DNA from: Paramacrobiotus richtersi
Taxonomy: Eukaryota; Tardigrada; Eutardigrada; Parachela; Macrobiotidae
Assembly: GCA_034698045.1 (NCBI GenBank)
Contig: JAQGAU010001156.1
Span: 1-21,074, forward strand
Direction: 5' to 3'
DNA length: 21,074 bases
Shown: in pieces, positions 8,970 through 18,200 of the stretch
Numbering within the stretch: the stretch's first letter is position 1
Layout of the letters: each line of letters begins with the position of its first letter
Program-made: the position numbers and the translations under genes
The notes under the pieces: model-generated
Told to the model about the DNA's origin: nothing
What the model saw: the letters and a program-made list of their open reading frames with translations, nothing else
The model's database searches: none

Positions 8970-9365
8970 CTAAGTGCTCCCAATTCCAGTGGTAATGTCG
9001 GGACTTCCACTGAAATGAACGGAATGGAATCGAGTTGGCTTCCACTGGGGTGGTGAGGTGTTTTTCAGTGGGCGAATTCCAATGGAATTGGTGTTGGATT
9101 CCATTGGAAATGGCTGATGGGGATCACATCTCTGTGACCCAGACAGGTGGTTGACTGCTGACCCAGACGAAATCCAGGTGCCGTCTGCAAACTGCAGAAA
9201 TCCTCTCCGGATTTGTGCAGGGTTCTCGGCTTCTCCGTGCGGCATGAATGTCACAGTCGGTGGTTTTTCGAGCAGAGGTTCGTTGCCGTGGTCTGTAAAA
9301 ACACGTAGAAAAATACGTGTCTTTCTGGCTGGTGTCACTCCTGCTGGCTTTCCTGGCTGGCGCAT
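8970..9365 (-). CDS. Unrecognised open frame inside LTR element (131 residues)
   Basis: The minus-strand frame starts MRQPGKPAGVTPARKTR, continues with EKPPTVTFMPHGEAENPAQ and ends near 8970. It overlaps the end of the upstream open frame by about 30 bases in another frame. That is the order expected of a gag-derived region, but no zinc knuckle (CX2CX4HX4C) or other Gag motif is visible. The part at 8981-9115 consists of short TTCCANTGGAA-type palindromes, which argues against strong protein selection. Treat it as a possible Gag remnant only. Confidence 0.25.
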   Translation of the reverse strand: MRQPGKPAGVTPARKTRIFLRVFTDHGNEPLLEKPPTVTFMPHGEAENPAQIRRGFLQFADGTWISSGSAVNHLSGSQRCDPHQPFPMESNTNSIGIRPLKNTSPPQWKPTRFHSVHFSGSPDITTGIGST

Positions 9366-9616
9366 CGTTCGTCGTTTTCGTTGGCGGCAGATTTCTTCGG
9401 CGCTGGTGGATTTGGTCGAGGGTTAGAGGCCAGGTTCTCCGTCATGGCTCCAGTGCGCAGGCCCTGTTTGCGGGCGGAATCCTCGGCCTCCTTTTGGGCT
9501 GGATTCAGCAGTCGTTTCCCGACTGGGGCGCCACCTGCTGGGATCATCACGGCCGAAATCCCACTCACCCGATTTCCTGGACCACACACAAGGGAATCGG
9601 CACGCTCGGCTACCAT
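9335..9616 (-). CDS. Unrecognised open frame starting at the LTR/PBS junction (93 residues)
   Basis: The ATG uses the last base of the 5' LTR and the first two of the primer binding site (MVAERADSL). The product is hydrophilic and Pro/Ala-rich (LASNPRPNPPAPKKSAANEND). The frame is also open back into the LTR to an ATG at 9751, so the true start, if it is translated, is unclear. No known Gag domain is seen. Position and composition would suit the beginning of a Gag leader, but this is weak. Confidence 0.25.
   Translation of the reverse strand: MVAERADSLVCGPGNRVSGISAVMIPAGGAPVGKRLLNPAQKEAEDSARKQGLRTGAMTENLASNPRPNPPAPKKSAANENDERCASQESQQE
9598..9615 (-). other. Primer binding site candidate
   Basis: Read on the minus strand, TGGTAGCCGAGCGTGCCG follows the 5' LTR with no gap. 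It begins with TGG, complementary to the CCA end of a tRNA. I could not match it with confidence to a particular tRNA. Confidence 0.7.
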
Positions 9617-9985
9617 GTCACGGCGGTATACGCCATGGAACGAACAAACACCCGCAGTAGCCGATAAACACTGTTTATTGGTAACTGCACAACACAGCGG
9701 CATAAAAGCCGCAAAGAAAAGAAAAAACCACACGAACCCCATCGCATCCATCCGGCCATATGCCGGAATGGTGCGGCAAAATCTATGCCAAACTAATCGG
9801 CAGCTCGTGCCGAGAAAGAGAGAGAACTAAAACGCATACGGCGCGGCCGTATGGAAAACACTATGCGGAATCTAGCTGGGGAATCCCCAGCGCTGATGCA
9901 CCGATACTCGGAAGGCTGATCGCTGATTGGCCGATCCGAGAAGTACGCCGAGACGTGGGCCGAGCCGTACTCCGCCGTCGTGACA
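9616..9985 (-). repeat. 5' LTR (370 bp) with promoter-like and poly(A) signals
   Basis: This is the right copy of the repeat. In minus orientation it shows a CCAAT box (CGGCCAATCAGC, plus strand near 9924-9935), a CTGGGGATTCCCCAG palindrome, a pyrimidine-rich AGTTCTCTCTCTTTCTCGG stretch that could be an initiator region, and AATAAA (plus TTTATT at 9674-9679) about 58 bp before the LTR end. This order fits a U3-R-U5 layout. Confidence 0.9.
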
Positions 9986-10452
9986 AGGGCTCATTTTAAT
10001 CTTCATGTCACAGTATTCATACTCAAATACAATCAAAAAGCTTAGATACATCGTTATCCACTGTAATTTGCAATGTTTACATATAAAACACACACTTGTA
10101 ACTGTAACCGTTTTAGCGTCAACTGAATTACAAACTGCAATACTCAAGTCATGCAGTGCAACGGCAGTCTCGGTTTATCGTGCGCGTAAGGAGAGTATGC
10201 GCTCCCGCCCAGAGTGTCGTCTGTACTTGTTTGTCTGTCTGCGCCTTTCGTGTGTTGATCTGCGGGTGTGTCTTGGCTCTGCCCGTCTGCGTGATATGCA
10301 CGCAGAGCATGCCTTTGGTCTTAGGCGATGCATTTGGCTATTGCAGTTACAAGATGAGCTGGTGATTTTGATGCTGCCATTTGTTTGATAAATCTGCAGT
10401 TTCTTCGTCGATTTTCACATTACCGCACTACTGAATATTTCAGAATAATACT
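9986..10452. other. Region upstream of the plus-strand family copy; no gene recognised
   Basis: This is mixed sequence between the LTR element and the locus at 10453. One clear small hairpin lies at 10286-10306, an 8-bp stem TCTGCGTG/CACGCAGA closing on a 5-base loop. The plus-strand open frames at 10005-10388 show no family resemblance. It may contain the promoter of the locus at 10453, but no TATA box could be assigned. Confidence 0.4.
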
Positions 10453-11109
10453 ATGTCGTTCAGTGTTTCTGAATTCGCTTGGAACAGCGTGGACGTGCGC
10501 GGAGCTGACGGGCTGCTTCACAGTGGCCGCGTGATCGATGTGGTGTCTGAGGGCCTTGCTGTGCATTTTGGGGGGACTGGGCATGCGGGGCCAAACCTGA
10601 TTCCTTTCGGCCAGGTGTACCATCGCAACTACTCTACCTGCTTACAAGACGTTTTGCCGGTGGATGATGGACTGGAGACTGAGGATGGATTAGTGGAGGT
10701 CACTGGTGCTTCTGCGTCTGCAGCCGGAGAACCCGTGGACATGGTATCCAGGCGTGCTGTTGGAATTGTTTGGTTTGGTTACGGTTACTTTGCCAAACCG
10801 TGAGCTGAAAGGATTGGCGGTGGAACAGCGGGTTAAAAGAGATCCACCGAGGAGGATATGACTCGTCTGCTCGTTGATAGAGAGCGATTCACAACAAAAC
10901 TGTTGATGCTACCCCGCCATCCTGTTGTTCTTCCGTCGGATGATCAGATAATCGAGATTTTCAATGTGCACTGCCGACAGCAGCATTACTGGATGATGGC
11001 CACCCACGTACACAACCCACAGCATGGACTTTTCAAAGAAATAATCGTGTTGGGGATTGTTGGTGACGATGGGTTTGACTGGGCGCAGCATCGCGGCATC
11101 AGGATCCAA
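10453..11109 (+). pseudogene. Truncated Tudor-like family copy, two single-base frame breaks
   Basis: The start MSFSVSEFAWNSVDVRG aligns with the module at 6670 (WNGVDVMG). GLLHSGRVIDVVSEGLAVHFGG aligns with QMQHGTIIDTEPDGLIVDFG. After VEV (codons ending at 10701) the family-like reading moves by one base to VLLRLQPENPWTWYPGVL and GLVTVTLPNRELKGLAVEQR. At about 10852-10858 it moves back to the first frame with MTRLLVDRERFTTKLLMLP, then IIEIFNVHCRQQHYWMMATH. The unshifted frame stops at 10801-10803. The two breaks compensate each other but leave stops between them, and no intron fits. The F-box-like body and C-terminal exon of the 5141-6670 copy are absent, so this copy is truncated by the palindrome cluster that follows. 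Function unknown. Confidence 0.6.
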
Positions 11110-11120
11110 TGGGCAGGGGG

Positions 11121-11240
11121 TAAAACCTGGCAATGGCAACTGCCACTGGCAGCGCCGGCTGGCAATGGCAACGCATTTTTGGCAATGCCAGTGGTAAAAC
11201 CTGGCATTGCCACAATAAAATATGGCAATGCCATTTTTAC
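11121..11240. repeat. Cluster of TGGCAnTGCCA-type palindromes
   Basis: Six 11-bp words of the form TGGCANTGCCA or a close variant occur within 106 bp: 11128-11138 (TGGCAATGGCA), 11141-11151 (TGCCACTGGCA), 11160-11170, 11180-11190 (TGGCAATGCCA), 11202-11212 (TGGCATTGCCA) and 11223-11233 (TGGCAATGCCA). The segment TAAAACCTGGCA occurs twice (11121 and 11195), so part of this arose by duplication. The cluster lies exactly where the family resemblance of the preceding locus ends. Confidence 0.75.
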
Positions 11241-13040
11241 GGCAATCTCGCTTAGAAATGCCACTTGTGTATCAGAGTTACACCTGCTATGTACAGTAAA
11301 TACGGTAAAGAAGCAAATACACAGTGTTAAAATTATCGTCCTGCCTCTGAACAGGAGAATGGTTGGTTCAACATGACAGATCTTCATACCGCTCAATAAT
11401 AATTATTGCACAATTAAAAGCATATCAAACGAGATTATAAGACTAACAACTCGAGCACGAGCACTAAAAGACCAAATTATCATCCTTCGGAAGAACAAAG
11501 AAGATGTCTGCCGACTGAGTCGGGTTTGCTGTTCAACTTTGCTGTTGCAAATTGTAATCCATGTCCGGTCAACGCACAGACGAACCACTAAAAAATTGTA
11601 AAGACTTGATTGCTAGTCGGCCTGCTGTGGATATTAATATTATCGCTATCCGAACAAAATGGCCGCTAGTACCAATACAAGTACTATAATTCAATGACTT
11701 GATAAAAACATACCAATAAAAATAGCGTCACTTTATCACGCTAAGGTACAAGGATGCACAAAGGGCCATATACCTGCTGCAAATGCAACACGGATCAACG
11801 TAATTTGTTTGAAACGACTGTACCATTCGAACTGCATATTAATGTTTTGCTTTGCTGTGGAAACCGCATGAGCTCGTCACTAAATTTAGTCATAAAGACC
11901 TAATGTTCTCCGAAGCAAGTTCGTTTTGTAATGTGAAATAAACCGTCCCTAAACCAACTCATGGTGGTCATTAGCTGTGGGGATGCAAAATGGCTGATGA
12001 CGAGCTTACAGCTTCCGCAACGGGCGACCAAAATAATCATGCGTTTGGAGCGATCCAATAGATTCTGCAGATTAGGGATCCGTGCTTGATTTGCTGGTAC
12101 TGATACTATTTTTCGATCTTATCATATTTTGTTAATGTTTGCATTGCGATGCCGGGCGCTCCTATCGGTTTCCATTTGTTTGTTTTAATTCGATGTGGCA
12201 AAGTGGCATTGTATTACATTGCGCATTCTTACCACAGATCTGTTTCCATTTCGGTTCTATTTGTTTTCGCGAATATTGCTTTTCGTAGTCGGAAGGCAAA
12301 CAGTAAACACGGTTCCAGACAACCGGTAACACTCTTCCAGCTTATGCGCACAAGGTCATCCATAACCGTATGCATATTGTTCTAGGCTGTTAACGTATCA
12401 GTATGCATACATACATGTATGAAAAGCTGCATGCTGCTTCGAGAGTATGCGTATGAATATATTATACTGTATTTCCTGAATGTGTGACCTTTGTGCCGGT
12501 ATTTTTTTGGTGAAAACATGCTTACTTTCACTGGGAAATCTGCGACCCTATTACCGTAATGTGCCGTAGCATAACCGTTCAATACTAAATCTTTAGATGT
12601 GCAGTACAGGTACCAATCGTTACAGGCGCTTTTGCTCCTGCTGGGTCTGTCACTGAATCTATCAGTACTTGCTCAACTTTTGAGCTTTTGAGTTGGACTT
12701 CTTTGAACGGTTGCTTTTATGTATTCTTGCTGATTGACATGTGCATCCTGCTGAATAACGAGTGCATCTCAGCATTAAAGATAGTATGATGAAATGCTAT
12801 TCGCTTTCGGTGAAAACGGTCCAGTCTGATCGTGAATACTGTAAAATGTGCTGGTGAGCATTTTTATTGGCGATAACTGCATACAGCATTAATTCTCTTT
12901 TGTGTTTATTATGCAAAACCTAAAATCAACAGAGCTTGTGATAAATTGTCTGTGTTTCATAGGGCATGTAATGCACGTAACTGTATCATGGCCCGTAGAT
13001 CCAAGGTGAGTTATCGATCTAATTGACAATTGGGTAACGT
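11241..13040. other. Long stretch without recognised gene
   Basis: There are 1.8 kb of moderately A/T-rich sequence. Open frames are short and on both strands with no recognisable domain. Palindromic words occur around 12403-12470 (ATGCATACATACATGTAT). At 12988 an ATG followed after six codons by AAG/GTGAGT looks like a first exon with a strong donor, but it does not join in phase to the receptor gene downstream, so it is not annotated. The promoter of that receptor gene should lie at the right end of this stretch. Confidence 0.5.
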
Positions 13041-14782
13041 ATGATGAAACGTTCGTCTGCAGTTCGCAGATTACGCCTTCGGCATCGCGATGCGATTAGC
13101 AAATCGCCCGAAGCGTTTTATCCGGGCATCTTCCACGTAGCAGGTAGTGGGGAATGTTTTTATCGAACAGCAGAAATGTCAGAATCCGAAAATTTTCGCA
13201 AAAGCAGAGTTCCGACTATTGTACCAAAATACCTTTGGAGATTTCTGCAAATTTTTGGGATTTTACCGGTGAAACATGCCGACCATATCGACCTCTCCTT
13301 ATCCCCAAAGATTAGCCGATGCCTTCTGGTTTATTCACTTGTGATACTTTGCCTAATAGTCATCTATATGGTTGTTCGTATAGGAAATTATGTGGATTTT
13401 TACAGGAGCCAGTTGAAGGATTTGGAATTCTTTACACTGCTTAGACTCATTTGTTTCGTATCGTACCAGCTTCAGGTAAACCAGAGTAACGCATGAATAT
13501 TCCTGGAACAAATTTAAAGTGCCATATAGCAATGCCATTGCAAATCACAACTGCTTTTCAAGTTTTCGATACTTAACTAGTTTTTGGTATCTGTTATAGG
13601 TCACTGCGGTTCTACTTATTGCTTGTTTCAAAGCGAAATATATTCCGATTTTACTGCACAAACTGCAGAGTCCTTCCATTTGGCACAGTAGACTGACCCA
13701 TGTCAAGAAGCCGCGTTGGTCCAAAACAGTTCCGATTATCGCTGTTTTGTGGATCGGGGTCACTGTCGCCATTCCCTTCACCCACATTCGATACGCAATG
13801 TACCAATGGAGCTTATTCGATAAAGAATTTGAATACACAGCAAACGATGCCGATAATCCTTCCCGGGTAGACTTTTTCGGTCTCTTAAAAGCGCCAGGAT
13901 TGATGTGGACCATTATGGATGCAGCACATTCCGCTCTCATCTTGTCGATCACAAATGCCAGTCAAATGTTGACTTTTATCATCGTTCTTGCTATTGGAAA
14001 GGCATTTGCACATCAGGTCCACAAGCTACACGTGGCCGAAAGTACTGCAGAAGCTCGGCGCGAGATGTGTGTACTTTTACGCAACAACATAGCGCTCCTG
14101 CTCGACAGTCTGGAAATGTGCAATAACATTTTTGGTTGGATGAACCTGATTGTATGCATGCAGGATCTCCTGAATTTGATCTTATACGTTGCGATATGGC
14201 TGCAGCAAGTAGTTATGGAAAGGGGGGACGATGAAGAGATGGTGTACGTGCAAGCCTTTGACATACAGATCCTTCGCGTGCAGAGTGCTGGACCCTTTGC
14301 GGTATCTCTGATCAATCTGGCCATACGCTTTGCGGTGTGCAGCAACTGTAATGAAAAGGTCCAACACTCTTGTACATTACCTGTTTTCGGTAGAAACATT
14401 TTCGACATTGTAGGGACAGACTCTGGCTTTCCTAGTCGAACAGTGCGCTTTGGAGTCAGAAGATCCGCATGTTCAAAGGGAATGTCAAAACATGCAGCTG
14501 GCTATAGCCCGTGGTGGAAGTACGGCGGTTTCGGCGGGTGGCTTTGCTTACGTAACCAAAGAATACCTTGCGGCGGTAAGCAATGATACTTGCAAGATTG
14601 TTTAGCATTTGTCATGACCTCGGTTATATATTAAGCTCTCTGGACTCGCTTTGACGTACTTTATCCTCATCTACCAAGCAAGGGATGCAAAAAAAGATCT
14701 GCGCGAATTCAAGACTGATATCGCGTCTGAAATGAGGAGCGAAATGAAGAAGATCCTTAATCGATTCATTGCAAAACATTAG
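13041..14782 (+). CDS. Gustatory-receptor-like seven-transmembrane protein, 4 exons
   Basis: Members of the insect gustatory/odorant receptor superfamily are inverted-topology seven-helix ligand-gated channels in sensory cell membranes; the ligand here is unknown. Exons are 13041-13475, 13600-14358, 14414-14575 and 14636-14782, all joined in phase 0, giving 500 residues. The N-terminus has PKYLWRFLQIFGILP, typical of the family, then hydrophobic segments CLLVYSLVILCLIVIYMVV, FTLLRLICFVSYQLQ/VTAVLLIAC, TVPIIAVLWIGVTVAIPF, LTFIIVLAIG, LIVCMQDLLNLILYVAIWL and AGPFAVSLINLAIRFAV. The last exon gives LSGLALTYFILIYQ, close to the hallmark TYhhhhhQF. Phase-0 introns near the C-terminus are a known ancestral feature of the superfamily. 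After the motif, 34 charged residues follow, longer than usual. The second intron has a weak donor (GTCCAA). The start is uncertain: MSESENF at 13176 would give a more usual N-terminus. Confidence 0.82.
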
Positions 14783-14907
14783 GGCAAATCACTTTTCACT
14801 GGGCTCCCTATGTTTAACTATAATTTTGAATGCAATTTCTATTACGAATCTCAAAAAATCCACGAGTGTCTCCTGCCGATGCAAACATCATTCTACGCAC
14901 CAAGATT

Positions 14908-14913
14908 ATTAAA
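14908..14913 (+). terminator. Poly(A) signal candidate for the receptor gene (ATTAAA)
   Basis: ATTAAA lies about 125 bp after the receptor stop codon on its strand. It is the second most common animal poly(A) signal. Assignment rests on position only. Confidence 0.4.
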
Positions 14914-15162
14914 GTTGTATGTACTATGTGCAATACTGCAGAATGAGTCCGGTGTTGACTATTCCGTTCTGTTCCGTTGACCTTTTTAAGCTACCGCTTG
15001 GAAGTACGAGTTGCGTTGGCATTCCACGGTCAGCTCTGTTGTCATTACGTTGCCGAAGTAACAGAGCGATAGATTATGCTGACAATGAGTCGAAATGCCG
15101 TAATTTTAATATGACAGTAAGCGTTCTTAGATTATATCGCCAGCCATTGTTCAAGCATGTAT

Positions 15163-15168
15163 TTTATT
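15163..15168 (-). terminator. Poly(A) signal candidate for the peptidase gene (AATAAA)
   Basis: Plus-strand TTTATT gives AATAAA on the minus strand, about 105 bp past the peptidase stop codon. It is the canonical hexamer at a normal distance. Confidence 0.5.
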
Positions 15169-15270
15169 GTACAAAACGCGTCAAACATGAGACACGATAA
15201 AATTACCAGAAACACTAATGCAGGATTAACATTGGTTAATATTAAATAAATCGTTTCCGGAAAATCCAAC

Positions 15271-18200
15271 CTATTTCCAACCAATAAATTCGTTGTTTTT
15301 TGCATTGGCATCCTGGAGATATTTATACAACGGATCGAAAAACTCCAGCATAGCCGAAGCATCCATTTTTCGTGACCCAGTAATTTGCTCCAGAGCTACG
15401 GGCCACGGTTGGGACGAACCAAGGGACAACATATCACTGCAAAGCAATGTACTGCGTAAACCGCACCAAGATTTGTACAGCACATGATGAGTTTTGTTGC
15501 CACGGCTTGTATAGGCTTGCCGTATTTGAGCTGAAACAGCATTTTTATTGGAAGTCAACTTAACTACTTATGCTTTTCGGAGGTACCAGTACTGCAACGA
15601 GGAATACCATACTGCGTACCTGAGTAACTTGCCAGCAGTCTTCGATCCGTTGATATCGCACCGATACAGCGGGCCCGTGTGACCAGCGGCTTTGCACAGT
15701 GCTTTATGAAACTGGAACTGCAGGATGTAGCTGATGAAGTAGCTGTAATAGGTCGCGCACGTTAAATAACAGCTGAGCAAGGTAGATACGCATAACAAGC
15801 ACAGCTATACTATATACCGCATGAACTCTACATCAGCATCGATGTGGAACTTGGCTCCTGGATCAAAGTCAGCTTCGGACCGCGGAACAGGTGGTACAAT
15901 TCCTTGATAGTCCAGTCTATGAAAAAATGTTACGATTAGCACAACAGCAAGGTGCAGTTGTGAGAGGTGAGCTTACAGATATTTCCACCAGCCGGCATTC
16001 AGGTTTTCCTTGGAGATATTTCCGGAAAAGACATCATAGCGATATTTGTCCATTAGATAAATGAACGGTAGAAAGGCAATCTTGTCCAGCGCAATGGAAA
16101 ACTGGTAGTTCAGGTCACTTTCTGAACAATAACAGTAAAAAATGTAACCCGTTGAGATGGTTTAGATTGTTGCAAATTTCCGACGAAGCAGTTAGTAACA
16201 CATGACATTGTGATAGTCACAATGGATAAAATTTTGACCGCACCTTCGCTTTGAATATTGTTCTTGAGCAACCCCAATCCTGCCAAATGCGCTGGTGTTG
16301 CTACGCTCAATGCCAGCGTGTCCCCTACTGCAGAATGCACGGTTGCAAAAAGGTACGAGCAGCGAAACCGAACCAAAGCGTATCACCTTACCGGCTTCGT
16401 GAAACCCACTGTTTGCTCCATCTCGGAAGAAACTCATTTGATTCGCATACTGTGACCAAATTCAAAATCACTTACAGCTATTAAATGTTTGCTTCGTACA
16501 CTCGTGACATAATTATTTAGTATTGATAGTAAGGGTAATTCTGCCATTTGCTTGCGAATGCGTTTTTTACAAGTTTCGAACTGTTAACGGTATTCTTACC
16601 TGCAGATAATACTGAATATGGCCCATTTCGCTGTGAGAAAGGAAAAAGTTTTATAAGTACCGGTGTGAAAAATGACATTATGACAAATACCGAACATCGA
16701 GTTCGTTTGTATGTAGTCTTGGTATAATGATATTAGTTTTGACGTCAGCGCTTACTGGTGGATTACGATGAAATCATCCATATCCACCTGGGTACACATT
16801 TTGATCCTGTAAAGAAAACACTCTATTTTGATCCTGCCGTTCTGTACCGGATGATGGAACTACTCTGCATTTCCCTACTGTGCTAAACGGCGTGAATGCA
16901 AAAACCTCTAGACTATGCTGCTACCAAGATATTTGAAGATAACTACGTTTTTGAGCTGTTCTGACCGCGTATCATCAGGCGGAGTGGAGTAGAAATCCCA
17001 TGCCGAAGCGTGGCACACCACATCCCGGTCATTGGGCTTCGTTAGCAAGGACATGTTCCAGAACGTATCCACCATGGGCATCAGTCCCAAATCCACTTGA
17101 AATTTCTCAGACAACCGATACATTTTGTCGACTGTATAGTTTTGTGCGATCATTTCATCCGTCACATCCAACGACGGCAGCGATGGAAAGAGCTGAGTGA
17201 AGCTCAACATTCCAACCCATACTTGGGTCATAATATCCCCTGTACATGTGGTACAAAAGCCAGCATTAAGTACCCCGGTAACTGCAATCAGAATTAATAA
17301 ACAAAAACCCAATCGTTAAACCATATGTAAACATTTTGTCGCGTTATCAGTAGTAATTTAATGCAGCAACACGGTTTAAATTGCCCTTGTAAGTTATACC
17401 GAGCATATGCGCAGGGACTGGTCCTGTCGGAGATAGGTTTTCGTTGGGAAACTTCTGAATTAATTTGCGCCGAACGTAAGCATGCAACTGCAAATAGAGT
17501 GGTCGGAGCTGCTGCCATAGACCCTCCACATCGGCGAGGAACACTGCATCGGTGTAGTTTATGCTATCCACGACGTAATAAGAGCGCCACAGTTGCCCAT
17601 TATCCGCGTACCCTAATGTTACAAGCTTTCTAGTAACCGACTGAGTAAGCAAGTCTACGCAGTTTTGGTACCATTAAGACGAGCGGCTTTGTTCTTCAGC
17701 TCGATGTATCGCGTGTAATTAGCACGAAGGACTCCTCCACTGGCATCCCGCCATGCTTTCCAAACATACTTCCTTTTTTCCGGTTCGTCCCATACTTTTA
17801 GCATGTAATCGTATAGCGCTAAAAATGGTTAAGGAACTGTCATAATATTGCGTAAGGATGCGCCTGTATTCGTTAAGTGCGACATCTGTAACTCACCGGG
17901 GTCATATTGCACTTGAAGATTCTCGGGACATCCCGATGCTGAGAGACTTTGCAGGTCTTGTACGCTCATTGCTGGATCAAAGCAAATCGTGGCCGTAGAG
18001 AAAACATTACTCATATCCAGCACGATGGAGGTTAGCTCGGTCAGCTCGGCTGGAGGCAGCGCGGCATCCCCGAGGTCGGTGAGATATTTGTGGATGCCTT
18101 TCAGCTGCTCATCTACCAGTTTACTGATATCGAAACTCTTCGCCATTTGTGCCACGATAAGGGTAAAGTTGGCGTACAGATCTGTGGATTGTAGCTAACC

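Larger units (their letters stand above)
7912..9985 (-). mobile_element. Non-autonomous LTR retrotransposon, 2.07 kb, minus orientation
   Basis: Two direct repeats of 349 and 370 bp flank 1.36 kb of internal sequence. Each repeat begins TGTCAC and ends GTGACA (minus strand, TG...CA rule). The right copy is the 5' LTR: reading leftward, it is followed at once by TGGTAGCCGAGCGTGCCG, a primer-binding-site-like TGG start. The left copy is the 3' LTR and is preceded by GAGGGGGGA, a polypurine tract. Both LTRs carry AATAAA. No protease, reverse transcriptase, RNase H or integrase motif is present in any frame, so it would need proteins from a relative. The flanks are AGAG (7908-7911) and AGGG (9986-9989), at best a 4-bp target duplication with one mismatch. 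Confidence 0.9.
14783..15270. other. Convergent intergenic gap holding both 3' ends
   Basis: The receptor gene ends at 14782 (plus) and the peptidase gene ends at 15271 (minus). The gap holds a poly(A)-signal candidate for each, and no further gene is recognised. The minus strand after the peptidase stop can be read in another frame as a hydrophobic segment (see findings). Confidence 0.6.

Noticed and set aside
9381..9830. Plus-strand 149- and 116-codon frames in the LTR element
   Set aside because: They are antisense to the element, run across the LTR boundary and show no domain.
7908..9989. Perfect target-site duplication around the LTR element
   Set aside because: The flanks are AGAG and AGGG, one mismatch in 4 bp, so a duplication is only suggested.
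12988..13065. Upstream first exon of the receptor gene (ATG at 12988, GTGAGT donor at 13006, acceptor near 13065)
   Set aside because: The splice sites look good, but the join is out of phase with the receptor frame and soon meets a stop.
15190..15250. Membrane anchor as part of the ACE-type protein
   Set aside because: It is in a different frame beyond the stop codon, and no splice sites link it to the last exon.
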